Source of the DNA: Methanomassiliicoccus sp.
Lineage (GTDB): Archaea; Thermoplasmatota; Thermoplasmata; Methanomassiliicoccales; Methanomassiliicoccaceae
Assembly: GCA_033485155.1 (NCBI GenBank)
Contig: JAWQJJ010000003.1
Location: 124,001-188,000 of the forward strand
Length of the DNA: 64,000 bases
Direction of reading: 5' to 3'
Part shown: piece after piece, positions 42,965-52,153 of the stretch
How the letters are laid out: every line of letters begins with the position of its first letter
Numbering within the stretch: position 1 is the stretch's first letter
Translations under genes and position numbers: made by a program
Notes under the pieces: model-generated
Seen by the model: only the letters and a program-made list of their open reading frames with translations
Told to the model about the DNA's origin: nothing
The model's database searches: none

Positions 42965-45900
42965 CTACTCCGCCCGCAGAGAGCCTTTCAGCAACCACAC
43001 ATCATAGCACACTCCCGCCGACTGATCTACTCCCAGGCTGACCTTCTCCCCGGCCATACCTGAAGCCACCAGGCCGAAGTTGATGGCGATGCTTCCTCCT
43101 TCCACCAGACCCACGGTTCCTAAGCTGACCTTGATCGTGCCCAACACAGTGACCTTGGCGTCCATGATTCCCTTGATTAGGTCGGGGGTGCCGATTTTCA
43201 TGTATGCTCCCATCTGCACAAAGGCGTGGTCGGCGAGGGTGCTAACCGGCACCGGGGCCCGGGCTCCTGCCGCCAATGGGTTGAGCGGATCGTCCATGAC
43301 CTCACCGATGGCGCAAATGAACCATTCCAAGCAGTCCCGGACCGCCCTGCCGTCGTATTCCAGTCCCATAGTCAGTCCCCCGCCCGCAGTCCCCGTCAGA
43401 TCGTCGAGACCGAGATCTATGTAGAAGCGTAGGGTGGATATCGTCTTCTCCACTGAGTCCATCAAGAGGCCCTCCAAGCGCAGGAGCGCCCCGGCGATGA
43501 TATCCCGCAGAACATTCATGTCCAACGATGTGGACATATGCTCCTCGAAGCTTTCCTGGAAGCATTTAACTGCCATCGTCAGGAGGCCGTCGAGGTTCTG
43601 CTCGCCCAACAGGGCGAAGCCATTGGAGCTACCCCTGGAACCTTCCCTCAGCTCCCATTGCGAGGCCCCATCGCAGACTCGCTGCCAGGTTCTTCCGTCA
43701 TCGTCGAGGTCCTTCAGCCATGGGGCTGCATCGACCCTCTTGCCATTCCGGTCCAGCAAGGTCACTGACTCCTGCAGAGGGAAACCTTTGACGTCCCCGT
43801 TATCCAGGGCCTGCCCGGTGAACTGATGGACGAAGTGACCGTAGGCGGCGACGATTCCGCTGAGGACCTCGCGGTGCGGCTCGCCGCGGGAGGTCACCAG
43901 GGCGTATCCAGAGAGGTCGATGGCCTGCCCGGAGGGGTTGTACAGCTCCACCCACTCCCTCGACCGGTCCACTCCCCGGGGGTTCAGTTCCACCTCGTTG
44001 ATGATCAGGGTGTCCCGGCCCAGTATGTTGAAGCTCATCTCCATCCCGGCGTCGACGTGCCACTTGGTGCCTGGTACAGGGGAGGGGATGCTCCTGAGCG
44101 CCTCACCCAGACCGGGGATGTCGCTGAGGGAGAGTGAGACTTTCTGGACCCTCTCCACCACTGGGGCGTACAGCTCTAGGGTGTAGGTCCCCATGTATCC
44201 CCTGAGCTCAACCTGATGCTCGTACACCTTGGTCAGGGGGTCGATGGTCAGGTCCACCGACCAGTCTTTCGCCTCCAGGTCCATGGAAACGGCTATGGTA
44301 TGCTCACCGCTGGGCAGGCGGAGGACGCGCAGGGAGGAGCTCACGCTCGCCCCGGCAAAGGAGTGGGAAAGATCGATCCGCATCCGGTCCTCGGTCCCGG
44401 CGAGGGCCGAGTCCTGAGGGGCGAATACGACAGTCAGACTTAGACCGAGGACGTGAAGAGCGATCGACGTTCCACCCACGATCGTCGAAGCCCCATCGGC
44501 AAGTAGTCCGATAGCCCTGCCGATGTGCCCGGTGATGATGTCCTCCAGGGAGGCCGTTCCCGAAGACAGGATGTCATTCAAGGTTCCAATGGCGCCGGTG
44601 GAGCAGGAGAGCAGATCGCTCATCAGCCGGTAGAGAAAGAGGAACATGTCCTCCGACAGGTGACCGATCGCCTCTGCGGTCGACGCCAGCATATCATACA
44701 GCCCGGCCAGGAGGTGCTGTACATCGGACCTTAGGGTGGCCGTGGAGGTGTACTCCACTCCCTCCAGAGACCATCCGCTGAACGCTACCACGGTAAAGCT
44801 TCCTTCCAGGGGAATGACCGCCGAGCATGGCAGGTCGACGGCGGTCAGGGCCGAGCGCGCCTCCACTTCTACCTCGCCCAGGTAACGGACCTCCCATTGA
44901 GTGAGGTAGGGGGTGGCAGTGTCGGTGCCCAGGTCAGTAACGTGGTGGTTGGGGTAGGAGGTGTTGGAGCGATCGTACTGCCATGGCATCTTGACCGCCA
45001 CCTGAAGGGATCCGACCCGGCCATTATCGGACAGTTCCAATGACGGAGAGCACACGGACAGGCGTTCCACCCTCCTCTGTCCGTCGGCCAGATCCAGGAT
45101 CGTCCCGCCTTCGGCGACGGGGATCTCCATTGCCCCGCCCTGGGCAGCGATACTGTGCCCGAAACGGCCCATGGTGTCCTTGACCAGGAGAGCGGTCATC
45201 AGACCGAGCCCGGTCGTAGAGGTCATGGCCTCAGTTACCAGGGGGACCAGCCAGCCGGGGTCAACAGTCTTCTGCGAGAGGCCCCGGTCGAACTTGGCCA
45301 GAAGGGGGTCGATCCTGCTCTCCATCAGGGCGGCTCGGAAGGCGTCCAGTGCACCCCAGGCCTCCCCGGTGAGGGACATGAAGGTCATGTTGCGAGCCGT
45401 CCTGAGCCGCTCCTCGGAAAAGTTGGGCAGCTCCCGAAGCTCCTCCACCAAGACCCCGCTGAGGTCCCACGCCCCCATGGTCAGCGACCGGTTGACCTCC
45501 AGGAGGTCCATCCACCGATGCTCGATGAAATCCATAGCCGCCTGGGCCAGGCCCTCCCGCACGTCCCTGACCTCGTTAGCCTTGTCTATGGCTGGCCGTA
45601 TCCAACCCGAACCGTCCTTGAAAGCGACCGACAGCTGGGCGTCGATTTCCTCCAGATACGTCCTTCCGTCGGCGGGGTCTAGATTGAGTGTGAGCGACGG
45701 AAGATGACAGTGGGAAGCGACGCCGTAGGCGACGGTCTCGATGTAGGACCTCATCGCCTGGGCCATTGAGTATGTTTCCGAGCGGTAATCCTCCCGCAGC
45801 TCTCCCCACACTGGTGAGGCCAGAACGTCAACCCCCGGCAGGTCGATGGCATACTGCCCCTGGAAGGTATGCCTAACCCTGTTCCCCAGGTCATCGTGGA

Positions 45901-47110
45901 ACTCGATAGTGAAGCTGGGTAGCCTGACCACGATATCCCCTCCTCCGTAACAGTACCACCGATAGTCGTACTCCTGTATGCCCGCTTCGGCCATGGCTGC
46001 GGAGATGTACTCGACCATAGCTGCCTGGTCATGGTCCCCGCCGGTGAGGGCGTCCAGAACTCCGAATAGGTTGTCCTCCCCCATCTCCAGGGCGCCCTCG
46101 CCGATATTGACAAGGTCGATTAGACCGAGGTAATCCATCCATCTGAGGACGATGACATCGGCGCGGGCGTAGAGAGCCTGGCCGACGATAGCTGCCAGGT
46201 CGATGCCGCCCTCCTGATATGACCGGAGGAACAGGTCGGCAGGATCGATCGCACCCTCCGCTGAGGAGAGCAGGGGCTCTAGGATAGCGAGATCCTTGTC
46301 GACCGCTCCCATGTCCTGGAAGTACCTCAGCTCCTCGAGCAGCACGGCCAGGTTGACTGCTCGGGCCACATCCTCATGGGTGATTATCACCTCCGTGCTC
46401 CTGGCCCCAGTTTTGGCCTCGGAACCGTAGCCTCTCAGCACCCGGTCCTGGGCCAGGGTGGCGAGCTCATATTGCACGACGCTCTCGATCTCCCCCAGAG
46501 GGGCTGCCGCGGCGGTCATCCGAGCAAGCCTATAGGCGAGCAAAGGAAGGGGCACGAAAACGTCCTGATCCAGCTCTACCGTTCGAGTTAGGTTCCCTTC
46601 TGGGCAGGCGACTACCAGGGAGTAATTCCCGGTGATGACGAAGTAAGCGGGCACGCTCGACCCCTGCCAGGTTAGATCCTTCTCCTGGGCCACGGCCTCC
46701 TGTAAGCTGGCCATGAGGAAGGTTAAGGCTAGGCGGTGGGTGACCGACGACCGTATATCGCCGGAGACCGACGGGTAGGCACGGGCCAGGGATTCGTCCA
46801 GAGAATTGAGGAAACGCTCCTGCAGAGCAGTGCGGTTGAACTGCTCGGCGCCGCGGACGGCATCCACTGCACTGGCGTAGGCGAGGCGAACGACATTCTC
46901 GACCGCATCATCCATGGCCGCCTTGAGCTCCTCCAGCCGCTCCTGGGGGATCCTCGTCGAGCCCTTCTGGGCATCCAACCCATAGAGGAGAGCGATGCTG
47001 GCCGAAGATACTACCAAGAGGAGGACAGCAATTACGGAGAAGGGCATCTGGCCCCTACGGTCGCCCCTCGTCTTCGCGAACCTGCTCGTGCCCGTCTTGT
47101 TTGGCGTCAT
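42965..47110 (-). CDS. Giant surface protein with pilin-like start and lamin-tail domain
   Basis: A 1381-residue protein. Near the start, a charged stretch followed by RRGQMPFSVIAVLLLVVSSA resembles class III (pilin-type) signal peptides, so it is likely processed and assembled or anchored with the rest outside. The long middle is mixed helix and strand with no recognised domain. At about 1033-1150 is a lamin-tail (LTD) domain: LIINEVELNPRGVDRSREWV, ELYNPSGQAIDLSGYALV, SVTLLDRNGKRVDAAPWLKD and TWQRVCDG. LTD domains on secreted prokaryotic proteins are thought to bind nucleic acid or surface partners. The C-terminal 200 residues are repetitive and Gly-rich. It has no catalytic motif that I can see. 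Confidence 0.8.
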   Translation of the reverse strand: MTPNKTGTSRFAKTRGDRRGQMPFSVIAVLLLVVSSASIALLYGLDAQKGSTRIPQERLEELKAAMDDAVENVVRLAYASAVDAVRGAEQFNRTALQERFLNSLDESLARAYPSVSGDIRSSVTHRLALTFLMASLQEAVAQEKDLTWQGSSVPAYFVITGNYSLVVACPEGNLTRTVELDQDVFVPLPLLAYRLARMTAAAAPLGEIESVVQYELATLAQDRVLRGYGSEAKTGARSTEVIITHEDVARAVNLAVLLEELRYFQDMGAVDKDLAILEPLLSSAEGAIDPADLFLRSYQEGGIDLAAIVGQALYARADVIVLRWMDYLGLIDLVNIGEGALEMGEDNLFGVLDALTGGDHDQAAMVEYISAAMAEAGIQEYDYRWYCYGGGDIVVRLPSFTIEFHDDLGNRVRHTFQGQYAIDLPGVDVLASPVWGELREDYRSETYSMAQAMRSYIETVAYGVASHCHLPSLTLNLDPADGRTYLEEIDAQLSVAFKDGSGWIRPAIDKANEVRDVREGLAQAAMDFIEHRWMDLLEVNRSLTMGAWDLSGVLVEELRELPNFSEERLRTARNMTFMSLTGEAWGALDAFRAALMESRIDPLLAKFDRGLSQKTVDPGWLVPLVTEAMTSTTGLGLMTALLVKDTMGRFGHSIAAQGGAMEIPVAEGGTILDLADGQRRVERLSVCSPSLELSDNGRVGSLQVAVKMPWQYDRSNTSYPNHHVTDLGTDTATPYLTQWEVRYLGEVEVEARSALTAVDLPCSAVIPLEGSFTVVAFSGWSLEGVEYTSTATLRSDVQHLLAGLYDMLASTAEAIGHLSEDMFLFLYRLMSDLLSCSTGAIGTLNDILSSGTASLEDIITGHIGRAIGLLADGASTIVGGTSIALHVLGLSLTVVFAPQDSALAGTEDRMRIDLSHSFAGASVSSSLRVLRLPSGEHTIAVSMDLEAKDWSVDLTIDPLTKVYEHQVELRGYMGTYTLELYAPVVERVQKVSLSLSDIPGLGEALRSIPSPVPGTKWHVDAGMEMSFNILGRDTLIINEVELNPRGVDRSREWVELYNPSGQAIDLSGYALVTSRGEPHREVLSGIVAAYGHFVHQFTGQALDNGDVKGFPLQESVTLLDRNGKRVDAAPWLKDLDDDGRTWQRVCDGASQWELREGSRGSSNGFALLGEQNLDGLLTMAVKCFQESFEEHMSTSLDMNVLRDIIAGALLRLEGLLMDSVEKTISTLRFYIDLGLDDLTGTAGGGLTMGLEYDGRAVRDCLEWFICAIGEVMDDPLNPLAAGARAPVPVSTLADHAFVQMGAYMKIGTPDLIKGIMDAKVTVLGTIKVSLGTVGLVEGGSIAINFGLVASGMAGEKVSLGVDQSAGVCYDVWLLKGSLRAE

Positions 47111-47174
47111 CGCTGGGAGCCACGACGGCGGGGCTAAAAAGGGGGAGAGTTAATTGCATGCTACACCGGACCGA

Positions 47175-47882
47175 TTATTTCCGCCCTTCCGGCCGGTCCA
47201 GAGATATCTGGAAGAAATTATCGAGGTGGGCCGCCAGGAAGGGGTTATCGGTGAAACCGCAAATGCTCAGGTCAGGGGTGGCCATCAGTGCGACATCGTA
47301 ATCCATGATAACGTCGGTGGCCAGCAGGTCCGCTTTCCTGATTACTTCGGTAGCCTCAGGTACCTTGACCGAGGGCTCCGCGACCACTGTAACGTGGATC
47401 CCTCGCTTAACGGCATGGGCGAACCGGGCGGCAAAGTAGTTGTTGAACTCGGTGAGGTCTGGGGAGGACAAGAAGAAGCGTTCCTTGGCCATATCGATCA
47501 TCTCGCCGATCTTAGCCATCACACTCTCCTTGCCCAAGATGGTGTAGACCAGTTGCGGGCTGCCCTTCTCGGTCTGAGACCCTCTCAGGGAATCGAGTAA
47601 CGTGAAGCCACGCTCCAGCTCGGCAGCCAGGCGGTCGCGTATCTCCAGAGGAGGCACAGGTTGAAACACCACCGGGCGGCCCCCCCGGGAGTTCACATAG
47701 CCCTTGGTCTTCAGCGCCTCGAGCACCTTATACGCCGACGTTCTCGGGATGTCCGCAGTGTCGGCGACGTCCTCGGCGGTACCACGGGAGCGCAGGACCA
47801 AAGCAAGATACACCTTGGCCTCGTAGTCTGAGAGGCCAGTCCGTCTCAGCAGTGACAGAATGTCTTCTCGTTCCAAGGCCAT
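47175..47882 (-). CDS. TrmB-family transcription regulator
   Basis: A 235-residue protein with an N-terminal winged helix (LSDYEAKVYLALVLRSRGTAEDVADTADIPRTSAYKVLEAL-type segment), as in TrmB, and a C-terminal ligand-binding domain (RFFLSSPDLTEFNNYFAARF). TrmB proteins usually sense sugars; the ligand here is unknown. The ATG at 47882 is preferred over 47915 because the TATA box sits about 35 bases before it. It is divergent from the tetraether-lipid operon and is the obvious candidate to control it. Confidence 0.88.
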   Translation of the reverse strand: MALEREDILSLLRRTGLSDYEAKVYLALVLRSRGTAEDVADTADIPRTSAYKVLEALKTKGYVNSRGGRPVVFQPVPPLEIRDRLAAELERGFTLLDSLRGSQTEKGSPQLVYTILGKESVMAKIGEMIDMAKERFFLSSPDLTEFNNYFAARFAHAVKRGIHVTVVAEPSVKVPEATEVIRKADLLATDVIMDYDVALMATPDLSICGFTDNPFLAAHLDNFFQISLDRPEGRK

Positions 47883-47915
47883 TTGAGTGCTGTCCGGCCG
47901 CCTAGGTGAAATCAT

Positions 47916-47960
47916 AAATACGTCCCCGGTTGTCGCTTTATGCGCTACAATAGTATTAAA
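47916..47960. promoter_or_regulatory. Divergent promoters of the TrmB gene and the lipid operon
   Basis: On the minus strand TATTTATG (47916-47923) serves the TrmB gene. On the plus strand AGTATTAAATT (about 47950-47960) serves the radical SAM gene. The two cores lie within 45 bases, so a TrmB dimer bound between them could repress both directions. Confidence 0.45.
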
Positions 47961-48003
47961 TTATCCCATGTTGAATCGTGGAGCAAAGCGGGATGACACT
48001 CGT

Positions 48004-49557
48004 ATGATTGCCAAGGAGAGTGCTTTGAAGAAGGGATTGCCCAAGGACACACTGTCGCTGTGCCCTGAGTGCAAGAAGGTCGTGCCGGCGAGGGTCTTCG
48101 AGTCCGAGGGCAAGGTCCTCATGGAGAAGAACTGCCCCGAGCACGGAAAGGTCACCGATGTGTATTGGTCCAACGTCGACCTCTACCTGAAGGCGGAGAG
48201 GTTCGCCTACGACGGGATCGGGGTCAGCAACGCCCTTATACAAAACGCCAAGACCTGCCCGGATAACTGCGGCCTGTGCAACTTGCACACCAGCCACACC
48301 GCTCTGGCCAACCTTGACCTGACCAACCGGTGCAATCTCAGATGTCCGATCTGCTTCGCCAACGCCAATCAGGCCGGCTATGTCTACGAGCCTTCGTATG
48401 AAGAGGTCGTCAAGATGCTGGAGACCTTGAGGGCAGAGAGGCCGGTCCCCTGTACAGCGGTCCAGTTCTCCGGCGGGGAGCCGACCATCTATCCCCGCTT
48501 CTTCGATGTCATCAGGAAGGCCAAAGAGCTTGATTTCGCCCAGATCCAGGTCGCCACCAATGGTATCAAACTGGCCGAGGACCCAGAGTTCGCCAAGAAG
48601 TGCGCCGAGGCCGGGCTCAACACCATCTACCTGCAGTTCGACGGAGTCACCGATGATATTTACATGAGGACCCGGGCGAAGCCAATGATGGATGTGAAGG
48701 TGAAAGCAATCGAGAACGTCCGAAAGCTGAAGGACCATCGTCCGTCCATTGTGCTAGTTCCCACCTTGGTCAAGGGGTTCAACGACCACCAGATCGGGGA
48801 CATAATCCATTTCGCCATCAAGAACAGCGATGTCGTCAGGGGCGTGAACTTCCAACCCGTGGCTTTCACTGGCCGCATCGATCAGAAGGAACGCGAGGAA
48901 GGCCGCTACACAATCCCAGATCTGATCAAAGACATCAAGGAGCAGACCGGGTATGCCAAAGAGGAAGACTGGTACCCAGTGCCCACCGTGGTACCCATCT
49001 CCACCTATGCGTCTGCACTGCTAGGGGAGCAAAAGGTCACCTTCACTCCGCACCCCCATTGCGGGATGGCTACCTACTGGTTCGTCAAGGATGAGAAGAC
49101 CGTCATGCCTCTCACCCAGTTCGTGGATGTTGAGGGCCTCTTCCGCGAGCTATATGATCTCTCCGTGAAGACCGAAGATGCCACGTTCCCCAAGCTCTCC
49201 CTGCTGAAGGCAAGGAAGATCCTCAAGGATCATCTGGACGAGAGCAAGATGCCGGAAGGACTGACCACCTCTCAGTTCCTGGACGTCCTGACCAACGTCT
49301 TCAACAACAATACAAAGGAAGGCCTGGCCAAGTTCTCCTGGGGCATGATGCTCATCTCCTCGATGCACTTCCAGGACGACTACAATTACGATATCGAGCG
49401 GGTGAAAAGGTGCGTGATCCACTATGTGGTGCCAGACGGAAGGATCATACCGTTCTGTGCTTACAACGGTGGGCCGACCTATCGTACCGAGGTGGAGAAG
49501 AAGTTCTCCGTGCCTCTAGCGGAGTGGAGAAAGACCAAGGGAAACGAGTACACCTGA
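48004..49557 (+). CDS. tes: Radical SAM tetraether lipid synthase (Tes-like)
   Basis: A 517-residue radical SAM enzyme resembling the synthase that couples archaeol lipids into tetraethers. The N-terminal part has two Cys clusters: Cys20-Cys23-Cys44 (SLCPECKK, NCPEHG) and Cys85-Cys89-Cys92 (TCPDNCGLCNLH). The radical SAM motif CNLRCPICF holds Cys110, Cys114 and Cys117. FSGGEPTIYPRF and LQFDGVTDDIYMRTR follow. The substrate is two tails of membrane lipids, joined by C-C bonds. The ATG at 48004 has a good position after the TATA box; the frame also offers ATGs at 47968 and 47887. It begins an operon with a ferredoxin and geranylgeranyl reductase. Confidence 0.85.
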   Translation: MIAKESALKKGLPKDTLSLCPECKKVVPARVFESEGKVLMEKNCPEHGKVTDVYWSNVDLYLKAERFAYDGIGVSNALIQNAKTCPDNCGLCNLHTSHTALANLDLTNRCNLRCPICFANANQAGYVYEPSYEEVVKMLETLRAERPVPCTAVQFSGGEPTIYPRFFDVIRKAKELDFAQIQVATNGIKLAEDPEFAKKCAEAGLNTIYLQFDGVTDDIYMRTRAKPMMDVKVKAIENVRKLKDHRPSIVLVPTLVKGFNDHQIGDIIHFAIKNSDVVRGVNFQPVAFTGRIDQKEREEGRYTIPDLIKDIKEQTGYAKEEDWYPVPTVVPISTYASALLGEQKVTFTPHPHCGMATYWFVKDEKTVMPLTQFVDVEGLFRELYDLSVKTEDATFPKLSLLKARKILKDHLDESKMPEGLTTSQFLDVLTNVFNNNTKEGLAKFSWGMMLISSMHFQDDYNYDIERVKRCVIHYVVPDGRIIPFCAYNGGPTYRTEVEKKFSVPLAEWRKTKGNEYT

Positions 49558-49566
49558 GGAATTCAG

Positions 49567-49740
49567 ATGCTAGTATCTATCGAGAAGTGTCATCATTGCG
49601 GAGCCTGCGTTGGCTCCTGCCCCAAGAACGCGATCTTCCTTAACGACCTGGTGTTGGTGTTCGGAGAGGAGTGCAACCGCTGCGGCCGCTGCGTCAAGGT
49701 CTGTCCTGTCGGCGCGATCACCATGGAGGCGAAGAGATGA
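49567..49740 (+). CDS. Small 2[4Fe-4S] ferredoxin
   Basis: A 57-residue protein, so short it could be missed. It has two CX2CX2CX3CP motifs: Cys8-Cys11-Cys14-Cys18 in KCHHCGACVGSCP and Cys36-Cys39-Cys42-Cys46 in ECNRCGRCVKVCP. This is the layout of bacterial-type 2[4Fe-4S] ferredoxins, the low-potential electron carriers. It starts 9 bases after the radical SAM gene and overlaps the reductase gene by 4 bases (ATGA), so it is very likely the electron donor to both of its neighbours. Confidence 0.93.
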   Translation: MLVSIEKCHHCGACVGSCPKNAIFLNDLVLVFGEECNRCGRCVKVCPVGAITMEAKR

Positions 49741-50927
49741 GAAAGATAGAGACCGACATTGTTGTTGTCGGGGCTGGACCGGCAGGAAGCATGACTGCCA
49801 AGTGGGCCGCCCAGGGCGGGGCGGACGTGCTGATGATCGAGAAGCGCCAGGAGATCGGTTCCCCGGTCCGCTGCGCCGAAGGAATATCCAAGCACTGGAT
49901 CGACGAGGTTGGCATCACCGTGGACCCCAAGTGGATCGCCCGCGAGGTCCGCGGAGCGAAGATCGTGTCCCCCTCGGGGCATACCTTCCTGGTGGACGAG
50001 AAGAACGCCGGCAATGAGGTCGGCTGGGTCGTGGACCGGGTCTTCTTCGACAAAGCGCTCGCGGCCGATGCCGCCCGTGCCGGTACCGAGATACTGCTGA
50101 AGACCTCTGCCACCTCTCTGATAAAGGAGGACGGTAAGATCGTCGGCATCATGGCTCAATCCTACGGTGAACCGCTGGAGATCAGGGCGAAGTGCGTGGT
50201 CGGCGCAGACGGCTACGAGTCGCAGGTCGGCCGCTGGGCGGGCATAGACACCAGCCTGAAGACCGATGATATCGATACCTGCTACCAGTACCGCCTCACC
50301 GGGATCGACTACGATCCGGATTATTGCGAGTTTACCCTCGGGTCCGCGGCTCCCGGTGGATATGTCTGGGTGTTCCCCAAGAATGAGGACACCGCCAACG
50401 TCGGGATCGGGGTGCAGCTATCCAAGGTCAAGCACCCCGCCGATCCCAAGATGTACCTCGACAAGTTCATCGCCAAGAACCCTGGACTGAAGAAGGGGCA
50501 GCCATTGGAGGCGGTGGCTGGTGCAGTATCTATCTGCGCCCCCTTGGACTCCGTGTCGGTCGATAACCTCATCCTCGTCGGCGATGCCGCCAGGATGATT
50601 GACCCCATCACCGGCGGTGGCATCTCCATCAGCTGCATCGCCGGCATGTGCGCCGGAAAGGTCCTGGCCAAGGGTGTGGAGGCGAACGATCTCTCCATGA
50701 ACACCCTTCAGGAGTACGAGACGGCATGGAGGAACCGGCTGGAGAACAAGCAGTGGCGCAACTGGATGGCCAAGGAGAAGCTCACCACTCTCTCGGACGA
50801 AACGCTGGACAAGGTCGTCCATACCTTCTCCAAGTATGGCGTGGACAAGCTGTCCGTCCAAGGATTGCTGGCGGTCATCAAGGAGCACCACCCCGAGCTG
50901 GTCAAGGAGTTCGAGGAGTTCATCTGA
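49737..50927 (+). CDS. Geranylgeranyl reductase
   Basis: A 396-residue FAD-dependent enzyme that saturates the geranylgeranyl tails of archaeal membrane lipids. It has the Rossmann motif VVVGAGPAGSMTAKWAA, IEKRQEIGSPVRCAEGIS with the conserved Cys-containing loop, and LVGDAARMIDPITGGGIS that binds FAD. The ATG at 49737 overlaps the ferredoxin stop, which fixes the start. Together the operon makes fully saturated tetraether lipids. A T-rich tract follows the stop. Confidence 0.93.
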   Translation: MRKIETDIVVVGAGPAGSMTAKWAAQGGADVLMIEKRQEIGSPVRCAEGISKHWIDEVGITVDPKWIAREVRGAKIVSPSGHTFLVDEKNAGNEVGWVVDRVFFDKALAADAARAGTEILLKTSATSLIKEDGKIVGIMAQSYGEPLEIRAKCVVGADGYESQVGRWAGIDTSLKTDDIDTCYQYRLTGIDYDPDYCEFTLGSAAPGGYVWVFPKNEDTANVGIGVQLSKVKHPADPKMYLDKFIAKNPGLKKGQPLEAVAGAVSICAPLDSVSVDNLILVGDAARMIDPITGGGISISCIAGMCAGKVLAKGVEANDLSMNTLQEYETAWRNRLENKQWRNWMAKEKLTTLSDETLDKVVHTFSKYGVDKLSVQGLLAVIKEHHPELVKEFEEFI

Positions 50928-50943
50928 GCTCCTCAACTCCTCT

Positions 50944-50956
50944 CTTTCTTTTTTAC
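50944..50956 (+). terminator. T-rich tract after geranylgeranyl reductase
   Basis: TCTTTCTTTTTTAC lies about 20 bases after the stop with no stable hairpin. Archaeal RNA polymerase can stop at such T-runs. Confidence 0.45.
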
Positions 50957-51059
50957 AAAGAAATTTCTGCTATCTTAAAAAAGTAAAGGAATAACCGATC
51001 AACTTGATCCATTTATTGTTGCAAGAGGAACGCATCGATAGTCTAGCCATCTGTCAGAT

Positions 51060-51986
51060 CTATTCCTCGGCCCGCACGCCGTCCACGCCAGTGCGTACGA
51101 TGAACGGAGTGCCCCCGCGAGATCTTATCGCCTCGGCGACCTTCTCCGGCTCGTCAGTCAATGCGATCATGCTTCCCCCACCCCCCGCCCCGGTGAGCTT
51201 GGCGCCATACGAAAAGGGCAGGGATGCGTCCACCAGCTTCTGCAAAGCTGGTGTAGAAACACCCAGGATGGTCAGGAGGTTGTGGTCCTTGGTCATTAGT
51301 CTGCCGAGGGCCTCGACATCGCCGACCCTCATGCGACCCAGACCCTCCATGGTTAGCATGCCGATCTCGTCGATGATTTCCCGGGCGAAACCGCTCCTCT
51401 CAGCGTAACGTCGGACCTTCGCCACCAGCGGACCGGTCGGCGCTTTGTTCCCGGTGAACCCGACCACAAGGGTCATCTTTGGCACTTCACAGTCGTGAAT
51501 GAACCATCGGCGGGTATCGCGGGCTATCTCCCACAGCAGGCTCTCGTCCTTACTTGCGCTTATAAATATGCCGCCCCCGTGCGATGAGATGGAGGTATCG
51601 ATGGGACTGGCCCTTCCCTGCACAATGGACTCGATGTCGAAAGCGTGCCGGGCGATGTCCTCTGGGACGATGCCGTTCCTCCGAGCGTTGATCGCTCCCA
51701 GGGTGGCCACGGTGACCGCGGCGGACGAACCGAGACCCGAGCCGGACGGCAGATCCGAAGCGATATCGATGGCCGCATGGCCTTCAGTCCAGTGCTGCCG
51801 GAGGACAGCAGCGATATATGGCCCCGCCCGCTCATCCATGGGCTGACCGTTCAAGGTAGATTCCTGGGACGGGCGAATGGAGCACCGTAGCCTGAGATTG
51901 ATGGCCAGGGCAATGGCCGGGCGGCCGAACACAACGGCATGTTCGCCCAGCAAGATCACTTTTCCTGGGGCTGAGGCGACGGACAT
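51060..51986 (-). CDS. mvk: Mevalonate kinase
   Basis: A 308-residue GHMP kinase that phosphorylates mevalonate in isoprenoid synthesis, which feeds archaeal lipids. The N-terminal SAPGKVILLGEHAVVFGRPA and the ATP loop LPSGSGLGSSAAVTVA are clear, and GAGGGGSMIAL is the C-terminal motif 3. The ATG at 51986 makes the protein begin MSVASAPGKV; the ATG 12 bases upstream would add only four residues. It converges with the lipid operon and supplies precursors to the same membrane, though it is a separate transcript. Confidence 0.93.
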   Translation of the reverse strand: MSVASAPGKVILLGEHAVVFGRPAIALAINLRLRCSIRPSQESTLNGQPMDERAGPYIAAVLRQHWTEGHAAIDIASDLPSGSGLGSSAAVTVATLGAINARRNGIVPEDIARHAFDIESIVQGRASPIDTSISSHGGGIFISASKDESLLWEIARDTRRWFIHDCEVPKMTLVVGFTGNKAPTGPLVAKVRRYAERSGFAREIIDEIGMLTMEGLGRMRVGDVEALGRLMTKDHNLLTILGVSTPALQKLVDASLPFSYGAKLTGAGGGGSMIALTDEPEKVAEAIRSRGGTPFIVRTGVDGVRAEE

Positions 51987-52100
51987 GCTCGCTCTCATCC
52001 CATTTCACCCATTAAACCGTTTCTCATGGCCCGATCACCGCTTTTTTCTCAATAACAATGGCCCTTCGGTCCGTAATCTGGAGAATCAGCGGAGAACCTT

Positions 52101-52110
52101 CATATATGCA
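52101..52110 (+). promoter_or_regulatory. TATA box for the 129-residue protein gene
   Basis: CATATATGCA lies about 50 bases before the ATG at 52154, and an AAGGAGAG motif lies about 10 bases before it, so this transcript has a short leader with an SD motif. Confidence 0.5.
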
Positions 52111-52153
52111 CATCCACAGATAGGAAGGGGAACAAGAGAAGGAGAGATATGGG

